NCBI RefSeq assembly: GCF_040939455.1
Contig: NC_134117.1
Location: 27,893,501-27,957,500, forward strand
Length of the DNA stretch: 64,000 bases
DNA from: Microcebus murinus
Lineage: Eukaryota > Chordata > Mammalia > Primates > Cheirogaleidae
Direction: 5' to 3'
In this document: in pieces, positions 24,040 through 32,947 of the stretch
Layout: the number at the start of each line of letters is the position of its first letter
Position numbering within the stretch: the first letter of the stretch is position 1
The notes under the pieces: model-generated
What the model saw: the letters and a program-made list of their open reading frames with translations, nothing else
What the model was told of the DNA's origin: nothing
Database searches by the model: none
Made by a program: the position numbers and the translations under genes

Positions 24040-24300
24040 CGGTGCTGGGTGTTTATTGCCTGTGCCATCGACCTGCACAGCTCGCTGTTTATCTGTCTTC
24101 CTGACACACCTAATTACCCAGGTTGCAGCTGCCAGAGCGTTTGCTCTTCCTAAATCACAGGCTCCCATCGCTTCTGTCGCCCCGGCCTCCGGGCCTCTGC
24201 CTGCAGAAGGGCTGCCATTGATTTTGCCGTTCCCATTTATGATCTACAAGGCTCCGCATCACTGTTGCACATTTTACCTTAATTAGTTTATTCTTCTGGG
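24040..24300. promoter_or_regulatory. Candidate conserved noncoding element
   Basis: Repeat-free sequence with 'cacacctaattacccaggtt', 'caggttgcagctgccag' (containing CAGCTG, an E-box) and 'accttaattagtttattc' (TAATTAG homeobox core). It stands out from GC-rich neighbours. The regulatory role is inferred only. Confidence 0.28.
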
Positions 24301-24449
24301 CGTCCCTGGTGAGCTCGGAGGCCAGGAGGCTGAAGAGGGGTGGTGCCAACAGCACAAGGCACCCTAACCCCTCTGGCCAAAAAGCCAGAGCCTGACCGGA
24401 CGTCAGCACCTAGCAATTTGCCAAGGACGGTGCTGGTTCTGCAGGGTGC

Positions 24450-24695
24450 TAATAGGTGGTCTGCAAAAAGGGGTTCCATGGCCAAGGAACATTTGGGAAA
24501 GACTGGGTTAAATAATATTAAGCAGGCAATTTATTGCAAGATTTTTCAAAGTTTTGATAGACCAATGTCATTGTGGATCTCCCAGAGGCAGGTGATCATT
24601 CAGTCCTTCCCAAACTCAGATGATCATGGAACCCTTTCTCCAGGCATCTCACAGAGACCAGGGTCCCACAAAGCACACTTTGGGAAAGGCTGTCT
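24450..24695 (+). mobile_element. DNA-transposon relic (hAT-like), family unresolved
   Basis: 'gttccatggccaaggaacat' with 'ttgggaaagactgggttaaa' and a terminal 'cacactttgggaaaggctg' resembles nonautonomous hAT elements. A related relic lies at 48930-49090. Confidence 0.5.
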
Positions 24696-24870
24696 GGGGT
24701 GGACAGAGGGAATTGGAGGTAGTGAGATGAACAAAGTGGGTCACCCTCTGTCCTAGCTGAGGGAGGAGCTCAGCAGCTTGAGAAGTTTCTTCCACTGAAT
24801 CCAGAGGTGCCAGTGGAGCCCTGGCTACCACTTTGCTGCCCTGGCCCAAGCTTTGTGGGGGTGGAGCCAG

Positions 24871-24957
24871 GGTATTTCAGGAAGGGTATTTCAGGCTGGG
24901 TATTTCAGGCTGAGTATGGGTATTTCAGGTATTCAAGCCAGGGTATTTCAGGCTGGC
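24871..24957. repeat. Short minisatellite, ggtatttcag unit
   Basis: The decamer ggtatttcag occurs exactly five times, starting at 24871, 24885, 24899, 24919 and 24942. Spacing is 14, 14, 20 and 23 bases, with 'gctg' spacers between most copies. Confidence 0.95.
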
Positions 24958-25189
24958 TGCAGGTACAGGGCCGAGGGGGCCCTGGTTGGACAGCTGGGCA
25001 AGGGTTACTTGCTGTGGGGGAGGGCTGGGGGGCCTGTGACCAGAAGCCTGTGGGGGCCATCCTCGAAGGACCCCCAGGTGTCTGGAAGCAATGACAAGTC
25101 TGCCACTGTCTCTGGGACAGCTGTGAAGACAGCAGCCTAAGTCCAGGTCCCTTCTCCACAGTCCAGAAATCCAGAACATTCTGAAAGCC

Positions 25190-25420
25190 TCAAGTGCTTT
25201 TTTTCAAGTTTAGGGGAAACTCATTTGATAGCAAAACCTGTCCTGAGCTGATATGAGCTATTTATAGGCTTTATTTATCCCATTTGGTGTGAATATTCAT
25301 GTTTTACTGCAGAAATATTAATGTGTTTAATTACAGGGTGCTGCCCCAGTCCCTGCCGGGGCTGTTATGTAATAAACGGAGTGTGCGCTGTGTTACCGTT
25401 CTAAAACATGAAGGAAAAAA
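25190..25420. promoter_or_regulatory. Candidate conserved noncoding element with MEF2 site
   Basis: Repeat-free AT-rich block. CTATTTATAG at 25258-25267 matches the MEF2 consensus YTAWWWWTAR exactly. Nearby are 'ctttatttatccc', 'gaatattcatg', 'agaaatattaatgtg' and 'tttaattacagg'. MEF2C acts in chondrocytes, which would suit a cartilage gene, but a link is inference. Confidence 0.35.
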
Positions 25421-26029
25421 ACCCAACTTTCTAAACACATCTGGCCCCAGGGATGGTGGGCCTGGGGCTGTGGGCCTGGGGTCTCTCGGAGCTGTCGCCA
25501 ACTCTCAATGTGCGTTTTCTCGTGTAATTCCCACAGGACGCTGGGAGGGAGGCACAGCTATTGTGCTCGACTTTCGGTGGGAAACGGGTCAGGGACTTGC
25601 CCCACACTCACAGCCGACAAGAGGAGACTCGGGCGGACTGGGTCGGGTACCTGTGTTTTTACTCGGGGAACCAGCGTCCCCATTTCCCCGTGGGCATCCC
25701 CCCTAAGCATGGCAGCTCTGTGCAGATCCCTGTCTGGGCTCCTTAGAGATGGGCCTGAGCTCGTGCTGCCACCCACAAACACTGGCAGGTCTCCTGGGTC
25801 TGCCTCCCCGCGTCCCTCCCCACGGAGGGCCTGTTCTTCCAGCATCAGGGACTCTGCACCCTGGTGTCCGGTGGGCATCCCTGAGGCCAACTCCAGAGCT
25901 CACAGGTCACACTCCCGACCCTGGGGACCTCATGGTCTCAGGAAGCCCAGAGGGAGGCCTCTGAGACCAAACCCTGTGTCCTCTCCTGGGCTGAGCCACC
26001 CGAGAGGCCATTACTCTGCTCCCACCTAC

Positions 26030-26450
26030 ACACACCTGCACAGGCACTCACGCCGGCACTCACGTGTTCTCACGTGACACTCACTTTCTCACCCTCCCTC
26101 GTTCCCCCACCGCCACTCACTCTCACACTCATTCCCGCTTCCTCACTCTTCCATCCCACACTCACTCATTCTCCCTTACACTCACACACACTATCCCACA
26201 CTCACTCTCATTCTCTTACGCATGCTCTTGCACACTCATTCTCACACGAACCCTCACTAGCGCATGCCTTCTTGTGCTCATACCCTCACACATTCTCACT
26301 CATTCTCACACTCACTTTCACTCATTCTCATGCTCACACTCTCACTTTCATTCATCCTTGCACATTCTCATTCTCATGCTCACACTCTCACACACTCACA
26401 TGCACGTGCACACGCACTCTCACTCACACACTCACTCACGGAACCACCGA
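26030..26450. repeat. (CACTCA/CTCATT)n low-complexity tract
   Basis: About 420 bases of imperfect CAC, CTCA and CATT units, strongly pyrimidine-biased on the + strand apart from A. Its frames encode His/Ser/Thr/Leu-rich peptides in more than one phase, which explains a spurious 192-codon frame starting at 26074. Confidence 0.93.
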
Positions 26451-26539
26451 CTCTCATCAAGCCCCTGCACCGCAGAGCCGAGGTCTCCAAAAGACCTTAG
26501 AAAGTAGCTCATCTATAAAACAGGAAAACTCATTTCTGA

Positions 26540-26740
26540 CTAATAATAGCTACCACTTTGTTGGGGGGGGGGAGCCAACCTTTAATGTGCATCATCTACA
26601 CCTCGCAGTAAATTCGAATGCAGTTATTTTTGTCATCCCCATTCATGAATAAGAAAACTGAGGCTCAGAGATGCCAAGCACCTTGCCTGAAGTCTAGAGC
26701 CTGGATGGAGAATCCAGGGAGCACTGGGACTGGGACTCCT
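26540..26740 (-). repeat. MIR SINE, antisense
   Basis: 'taataatagctaccactttg', 'tcatgaataagaaaactgag', 'gctcagagatgccaagcacc' and 'ttgcctgaagtc' fit reverse MIR. A run of ten G lies within it at about 26561-26571. Confidence 0.8.
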
Positions 26741-27828
26741 GGCCCATCTCCTGGAAGCCTGGAATTCCTCCCCCGGGCCATGGTGTCACCCTTCAGTCTA
26801 GGCCCGCTTCCTTTTCCCTGCCAGCCAGCCAGTCAAGTTCAGGGTTCTGGCACCAAGTCCACTCTTTCCCATGCTCACCTTCCCCAATTCCTCCCGCTGC
26901 TCCCCTCCCTGTGTTTCCTGTGCTGGGCCCTGAGGGTGGCATGTGGCCCCTCCTAAGCTACCAGTGCTCTGCGTCTTGCTTTAACAGGAAATAAACTCAG
27001 GGTGACGGTGGAGGGAAGAGCTCTGCCTCCACGGTAGCTTGAAAAGGCTTGAGCTCCAGCCACTGGGAGTTCTTCCCACTTCCCCAGAGCAAGGCTTCTT
27101 GGTCATGAACGAGCTTCAGAAGGCCACAGATCTCCTGACATTACATGCAGCATGTCGTGTGGTGCTGAAGGTCGTTGGCCTCCATCCCGTTCTCAAAGGG
27201 GTCAGTCATGCAAAAGAGGTGGAGACTACTGCCCTCCAGGGCTCCCCAGTGCTGCAGCCAGGGCCTCCCAGGGCTGCAGAAACTCCTCGTCACAGCCCAG
27301 GCAGAACCACCCCGCACCTTCTCAGAGCTCCACTTCCAGTGCTTTCCTCAGTGTGGACTAAGACCTCCCCACCAACCAGGGCCATTTCTGCTGAGACCCC
27401 AGTCTGGCCCTACGACCCAGTACGACCCAGCAGAGGATATAGGGACAGCTCCTCTGGGTTGGGTCTGGATGTTGGAACGTGGGCAGTCCCAGGCTCTCGT
27501 TCATGACGTTGCAGGAGCACACGGTGCAGGGCGTGAAATCCAGGTGTCGAAGGTCATCCCAGACACGTATGTGGGAGCAGTAGCATTTCTTCCCTAGTCC
27601 CTGAGGCCTGGGCTGGCCACCTCCATAAGCTTCGAGCTCTCAAAACTGAAAACATCTGAGTGTCCCCCAAACAGGGAGGAGTCTCACCCGCTTGAGGTGT
27701 CCTGCAGCAGATGGCCCACCCACCTCTGGCCCAACCTCCTCTTGGCGGATGCTACGAGACATGCACAGAGATCAGAAGCTGGACCCTGGTCCACTGTCCA
27801 CCAGCCCTCCCTTTCTTCCTGTCTGCAG

Positions 27829-27965
27829 GGGTGGCCACCTACACAGACAAGTTGTTCAAGTTCCGCAACAACCGGTGGGAAGACATCCTGAGTGACGAGG
27901 TCAACGTGGCCCGTGGCGTGGCCAGCCTCTTTGCCGGACGCTCTGTGGCCTGTGTGGACAGGAAG
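27829..27965 (+). CDS. CRTAC1: CRTAC1 exon 4
   Basis: Encodes GVATYTDKLFKFRNNRWEDI and continues to RSVACVDRK, about residues 141-186. It belongs to the beta-propeller region, and NVARGVASLFAGRSVACVD is the blade segment preceding the next repeat. Two bases complete the split glycine from exon 3, and the exon ends in phase 0 at AAG|GTGAGT. The acceptor is TTCCTGTCTGCAG, a good pyrimidine tract. Its length of 137 nt keeps the frame. There are no disruptions. Confidence 0.97.
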
Positions 27966-28334
27966 GTGAGTGCAGAGGCGCATGGAGGCAGGGCTGGGGA
28001 GAAGCAGAGGGCACACAGCAATGACAGCCAAGATAGCAGCCACCAGGGAGACATCCCCCGGCAGAGTGGTGGCTCTTACCAGCATGGTGGCTCCCAGAGT
28101 GGCTGCTACACACTAACAACCACACCTTGCAGGATGAGCTACAGTAGACCTTTCGCACCCTTTCTCCCATGCGGCCCTCCAGCAACCAGTGAGGAAGCCG
28201 ACTGGAGGGACATTATGTCCAGTGGACATTTGGAGGGACAGAGGCCCAGCTTGGAGCAGTGATTTGCCTGGGGACCCAGAATGGATTAGTGGTGTGGTTA
28301 GGACATGAGTCACAATCTTCTAGCTCTAAATCCT

Positions 28335-28430
28335 GTGCTTATTCACTCATTCAACTAACATTTACAGAGTGTGTCCTGTGTGCCAGGCATTGAGCCATGG
28401 GCCCCTTCTAAACACTTACGGGACAAATGA
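28335..28430 (-). mobile_element. L2 LINE terminus, antisense
   Basis: 'cttattcactcattcaacta' then 'acatttacagagtgtgtcct' and 'gtgtgccaggcattgagcca' are the antisense L2 3' end, truncated after about 95 bases. Confidence 0.8.
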
Positions 28431-29489
28431 AGGCACAGATGGCCTCCTAGGTGGGTGGGCGGAGGGTGCCTGAATACGCAAGTACTTCAGTGTATCAGTA
28501 GCGCCAGCCAAAGTGGACGGGAGGAAAGGCCGGGTGGGGAGGGCCAGGAGCAGCTGCAGCCATCTGCCTTGGGGGGCGGGGGTGTCAGGGGGAGCCACCC
28601 ACCCAGGCCCAGGTCCCAGCAGACCCAGCCAGAGCCGAAGGCTTGCTGCGGAGGTGATTTATCCCTCCTGTCACCTGCTCCCCTGCCGCCCACCTCCTTG
28701 GCTGAGTAAACAGTCATCTCTAAATCAGGGGCCCAGCTGCTGCCCATTCTGGGGGCAGGGGCAAGGGGGTGGGCTCACTTTGGGATTGAGATGGCACTGG
28801 GGATTGAGGATTCAGCGTGAATCTTCACAGCAGGGGCCTCCAGGCCTTGGGAGAAGGCAGGTGCCAGGTATAAATATTTATTTCTTAACAAGCTGGTGCT
28901 GGGAAGAGAAGCCAAGCTGGGCTGTGAAGCCACATTTAGCCCTGACCTGAATCTGTGCCACCTGGACTCCTGCCTGGTGGGAGGGGACGGGGAGGCGCGC
29001 TGTGAACAGCCCCAGAGAGTGGGGGTGCCAGGCCTGGGCACGGCTGGGGGCCTCTGCCCAGCCTCCTCCTTCAGGAGCCATCTCTGTGCTCCAGGACCCC
29101 GGCTCCCCACACCCAGCTGCCGTGGGAAGTTGGCAGGGAACTGGAGGGAGGGGCGTGCAGGTTAATCCTGAGGAGATGTGCTGTTTGTCCTCACAAGGTC
29201 ATCTGCACACCCACGCGTTTAACCACAGGACAAAGGCACCACGTGAACTGGCGCTGCAGCCCGGAGGCGGGCGTTCAGAGGCCGGGGCACCCCCCGGCTC
29301 AGCCCCAGACTCAGCTCCCAAGCCTCGGTCTGCCACCAGGAGTGGGGTCGCTCTCTGCGTCCAGCCACCACCTTTGCCATCCCTGGGGCCTGAGAACCGT
29401 GAGGGAAGGCAAGGAGAGAGGCCGCGGCCAGCCTGGGAGCCGAGAGAGGCGTGCAGCACGGTGCAGGGAAACACAAGAGCAGGGTAACA

Positions 29490-29760
29490 GTAACAACAGC
29501 TAAGGCTGATTAAACTGCCACCTGCCCAGCCCTGTGCTAAGTAGTTTAGATGTGTCATCTTCCTGAACCCTGGTAATAATGAGCCCAGGAGGTAGGTGCT
29601 ATCATTATCCCATTTTACAGATACGGAAACTTTGGCTTCCGGCGATTAGGCAACTTGACCTTGGTCACACATGAAGTGGCAGACAAAGGCAGGAATTTAG
29701 TCTGCTTGGCCGAAATTGAAGCAGATCCCTCTCTACCCCTCGGCTACCCTGCCTCTGGGT
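29490..29760 (-). repeat. MIR SINE, antisense
   Basis: 'taacaacagctaaggctgat', 'cagccctgtgctaagtagtt', 'attatcccattttacagata', 'caacttgaccttggtcacac' and 'atgaagtggcagac' give a complete antisense MIR. Confidence 0.9.
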
Positions 29761-29869
29761 GAAACGGCAGCAGACACACCTTTCCAACCACAGGTTTTAG
29801 TGCCACGTTCACCCTAGTCGTCCTAACTCAGCCCCACAGCCTCTACCTGGGGCCTTTTCATCTGTGCGC

Positions 29870-30035
29870 CTGGTCAGTGCTTCGCAAAGTGTGGGCCCCA
29901 GACCAGCAGCATGGGCATTGTTAGAAATGGACAATCTCAGGCCCCACCCCACGCCTCTGAGTCAGAACCTCTGGGGGCCCCAGCGATCCGGGGTCCAGCC
30001 AGCCCCGCAGGTGATGCCGGCGCGTGCTGAAGACG
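29870..30035 (+). mobile_element. MER5-like hAT MITE
   Basis: 'cagtgcttcgcaaagtgtgg', 'gccccagaccagcagcatgg', 'ctgagtcagaacctctgggg' and 'gcaggtgatgccg' match MER5A/B in sense order. Confidence 0.85.
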
Positions 30036-30204
30036 GAGAGCCAGAGCTGTCGCGCCAGGTGAACGGCTCAGCCCCCGCCATGCACTGTCCCCTCCCTCTG
30101 CCCTCGCCCATTCTCTGCCCCAAACCTGGAGCCCCTGCTTGTCCTTTATCTTCAGCGGACTCATCACTCACCCACCTTTCTGGATCCAGCCCAAAGCTGA
30201 TCTC

Positions 30205-30415
30205 TTACAAGAAGCGTTCCCTGATCGATAATGATTATGCCTCATGTTTATATAGCATTTTTATCTCTTCAAAGACCTTTCACATACGTTGTCTCAGGAA
30301 GCAGGGGGAGCATGATCCCGTTTAACACATGAGGGACATGGTCTGCAGGCTGTGAGGGAGTTGCCCAAGGACAAGGAGCCAGTTAGGGGCAGACTGGGAC
30401 CCAGGCTACCAGCCT
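30205..30415 (-). repeat. MIR-like SINE, antisense
   Basis: 'aatgattatgcctcatgttt', 'atagcatttttatctcttca', 'agacctttcacatacgttgt' and a 'gttgcccaaggacaaggagc' block suggest an antisense MIR of a diverged subtype. Confidence 0.6.
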
Positions 30416-30419
30416 GAGA

Positions 30420-30603
30420 CCAGCGGCTCTCAAAGTGTGTTGACCAGCAGCGTCAACAGAATCCAGGAACTTGTTAGAAATACAAATTCCCAGGGCCCAC
30501 CCCAGACCTCTCGAGTTGGAAACTGTGGGGAGGGCGCCCAGGATCTGTGTTGTCACAAGCCCTCCAGGTGGCTCTGATATAGGGTAAAGGGTGAGAACCA
30601 CTG
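30420..30603 (+). mobile_element. MER5A-like hAT MITE, near complete
   Basis: The 5' end 'cagcggctctcaaagtgtgt' and the 3' end 'agggtgagaaccactg' form inverted termini of about 15 bases. Between them 'acttgttagaaatacaaatt' and 'ccaggtggctctgata' are typical MER5A. This is the most complete copy in the window. Confidence 0.92.
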
Positions 30604-31012
30604 TCCTGAACCCAAAACTGTAGAAACATCTTCTTTCCCCTGGAATCAGGTCACCCTCCCAGAATCCTTGTAGTCAAGTGTACACGTGAATTTCTGCAAT
30701 CTTCTATGGCCTAACACATCTATGTTTCTCAGTTCTAACAGCCCAATAAATTGAAGTAAGGGACTAGGTATAACTGAATTTTATAAACATCCCAATTTCT
30801 ATCACAGTGCATTTCAGTCCACTGGGCTTAATTGCTCATTTGTGGGTGAGATTGCTGCCAGCTGGTGGGGTCAGGCAGGGTTCTTGGTGGCACCCTTTCC
30901 CCTTTGGCCCCTCACTCACTCTTCAGCCAGTCATTCCACACACAGACACCACACTCCTGGGGCGGCTGAGAACCTCTCAAAGTCCTCCCCTGATCAGGAA
31001 GCCGTGTTGAAA

Positions 31013-31182
31013 AGCAGCGCATCTCAAACTGCAGCTTTGCGCAGGAACCACGTGGGAGTCTGGCGGAAATGCAGATTGTGATTCAACAGGTCTGGGTGGG
31101 GGCAGGGATTCTGTCTTTTTAACATGCTCCCAGATGTCACTGAAGCCGCTGGTCCAGGGACCACTGTGAGTAACAAGATTTG
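31013..31182 (+). mobile_element. MER5A-like hAT MITE
   Basis: 'gcatctcaaactgcagcttt', 'attgtgattcaacaggtctg', 'ggattctgtctttttaacat' and 'gctggtccagggaccactgt' are in MER5A order. Confidence 0.85.
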
Positions 31183-31789
31183 TAAAGCACGGATTCCCAG
31201 GTGGCAGGGGACAGGCTCAGATGACCAAAAGAGAAGGCACAGAGATGTCCTTAGGGAACAGCTTTTACCACCTCTGGCTTTGTCCCCTGACACTGTCTTG
31301 CATCTTACATTCCAGCAACATGCAGCCAACGGCTGTGGTTTCCCTACATACATCATTCCTTTTTTCATCTCTGCTGGAAGGTTCTTTCCCCTCCATTTCA
31401 CTTGGGTGAGACTCCTCTCCTCCTGTTCTGAACTCCCCATAGCTCAGTGCCCTTCCTCTGGGTTAGGAGCCCCTCTTCTGTGCATCCGGGAAATCCTGCA
31501 CCTACTCTCTGCCATGTGTGTCTATGATTGTTGACGCATCTATACACCCAGGCCACCCTGGGCTCCTTCCTTGGCCTCAGCCCCCAGTCAGACAGACTCA
31601 AGTGGCTCCTAATCATCTTCCTGATTAGGAGAAGAGGGTCCTGCCTGAAGAGGGTCCCTCAGCAGGCAAAGTCAGTGCCCAGTCAGGTGAGGCAAGGTCT
31701 GCTCATGGTGCCGCTGGGTAAGGAGTAGAAGCAGGCAAAGCGGGCCGAGAGGAAGGGGTGACAGCACAGTCTTGTTGCCTTGAGCTCAG

Positions 31790-31945
31790 CTGTTTCTCTG
31801 GAGTCCTTTTGTGCTCATGGCTTGCCTTTCAGACTAGACTAGAAGCAACCTAAGGACAGGGACTTTGCCTTAAGTACATGTATAGCAGAGCACCTTGCAC
31901 AGAGTGGGAGCTCAAGAAGTATTTACTGCCTGATTAATTGGAGGG
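31790..31945 (+). mobile_element. L2 LINE 3' end, sense
   Basis: 'gcttgcctttcagactagac', 'cctaaggacagggactttgc', 'agagcaccttgcacagagtg' and 'gagctcaagaagtatttact' form the L2 3' UTR terminus. Confidence 0.85.
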
Positions 31946-32790
31946 AAGTGATGAAAAGGAAAGCTAGACAACTGATTTAGAAATTGTACGGATCTCTTGG
32001 GAGGAAGGCGTCCATTGAAGAAATAACACCACTACAGTAACAGGCAGAAAAGAAGCATCTTTCATCAGCAGCGTCTCGGACTAGAGAAGAGAATGACTGT
32101 AGCAAAGAGAAGCCGATGCCCAGGGCTTCCACTGGATGCAAAGGAAAAATAAAATATTTGAGACAGTGTTATGAAGGCAGAAGCAATATAATCTTTCTTT
32201 CTGGTAATACGGGGAAAAGGAGGGAGTGAAAGAGGGAGGGAGGACCCCTGCGAATCCGTGTCTCTTGTGAGACCAAAATAGAGGCATGAAGAAGCACAGG
32301 GCAGGAAGGGGGGAGAGAGAGGTGGCTCAGGAATTTGCTTGTCATCTTGGCTGGAGTGAGCTTGAATGAGAGAGAGAGAGACTGAGAATAATGGGAATTG
32401 GTAGATCAATCAATCAGCAAATATTTATTGAGCAGCTACCCTGGCTGGCAGCTGGAGAGAGCTCAGCTGGAGGGAGGCACATTAGAAAATTGTCTATAAA
32501 AAGGTGGTTGTGGGGGAGAGGGAGGGATGTGTTCTTTTGGAACAGGATGGAAGGAGAAGCAGGCTGCTTCGCTCTACGACTCCCGGAGGTGTCATTCACA
32601 CGGTAGCCTTTGTGAAAAGCCCCTCTGGAGGTGTGCTGGGCACAGCCTGCAAGGCCATTCGGACAGACCTGGGGAGAAGAACCCGACTCTGTGGAAGAGC
32701 TATGGCCCTGCAGGGGGCAGGAGGGATTTCTGGGGAAAGAATGGGATGAGCCGAGAGGGCTGCTCACCTGCCTCCTTCTCTCTTCCTCAG

Positions 32791-32947
32791 GGCTCCGGAC
32801 GCTACTCCATCTACATTGCCAATTACGCCTATGGCAACGTGGGCCCCGATGCACTCATCGAAATGGACCCCGAGGCCAGTGACCTGTCCCAGGGCATCCT
32901 GGCACTCAGAGATGTGGCTGCTGAGGCTGGGGTCAGCAAATACACAG
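32791..32947 (+). CDS. CRTAC1: CRTAC1 exon 5
   Basis: Encodes GSGRYSIYIANYAYGNVGPD through AAEAGVSKYT, about residues 187-238 plus the first base of residue 239. It is a propeller blade: RYSIYIANYAYGNVGPDALIE replaces the classical calcium loop with a YGNVGPD turn, and LRDVAAEAGV is the repeat motif that opens the next blade. The acceptor is TCTTCCTCAG and the donor ACAG|GTATGC. Length is 157 nt, starting in phase 0 and leaving one base. The frame is open. Confidence 0.97.

Larger units (their letters stand above)
15861..27828 (+). other. CRTAC1: Intron 3 (no gene)
   Basis: A phase 1 intron of 11,968 bases, from GTAGGG to TCTGCAG. It contains MIR, L2 and MER5 relics, one old antisense L1 3' end (20.1-20.86 kb), a small minisatellite at 24.9 kb and a CACTCA-type low-complexity tract at 26.0-26.45 kb. 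MER5-like remnants near 17951-18090 and 21065-21215 are weak. Repeat-free, AT-rich blocks at 17500-17720, 24040-24300 and 25190-25420 look like conserved noncoding candidates. I see nothing nameable in 22190-23030 or 26740-27800. Confidence 0.9.
27966..32790 (+). other. CRTAC1: Intron 4 (no gene)
   Basis: Phase 0 intron of 4,825 bases. It holds an antisense L2 end at 28.3 kb, antisense MIRs at 29.5 and 30.2 kb, three MER5-type elements between 29.86 and 31.18 kb, a sense L2 3' end at 31.8 kb and an antisense L2 end at 32.4 kb with a short GA run at 32369. The stretches 28430-29490 and 31200-31780 show nothing I can name. Confidence 0.9.

Noticed and set aside
24871..24957. Repeat-spacer pattern reminiscent of a CRISPR array
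   Set aside because: Units are only 10 bases with 4 to 13-base spacers in a mammalian intron; it is a minisatellite.
26074..26652. 192-codon His/Ser/Thr/Leu-rich frame
   Set aside because: It is a direct translation of the CACTCA repeat; neighbouring frames are equally open.
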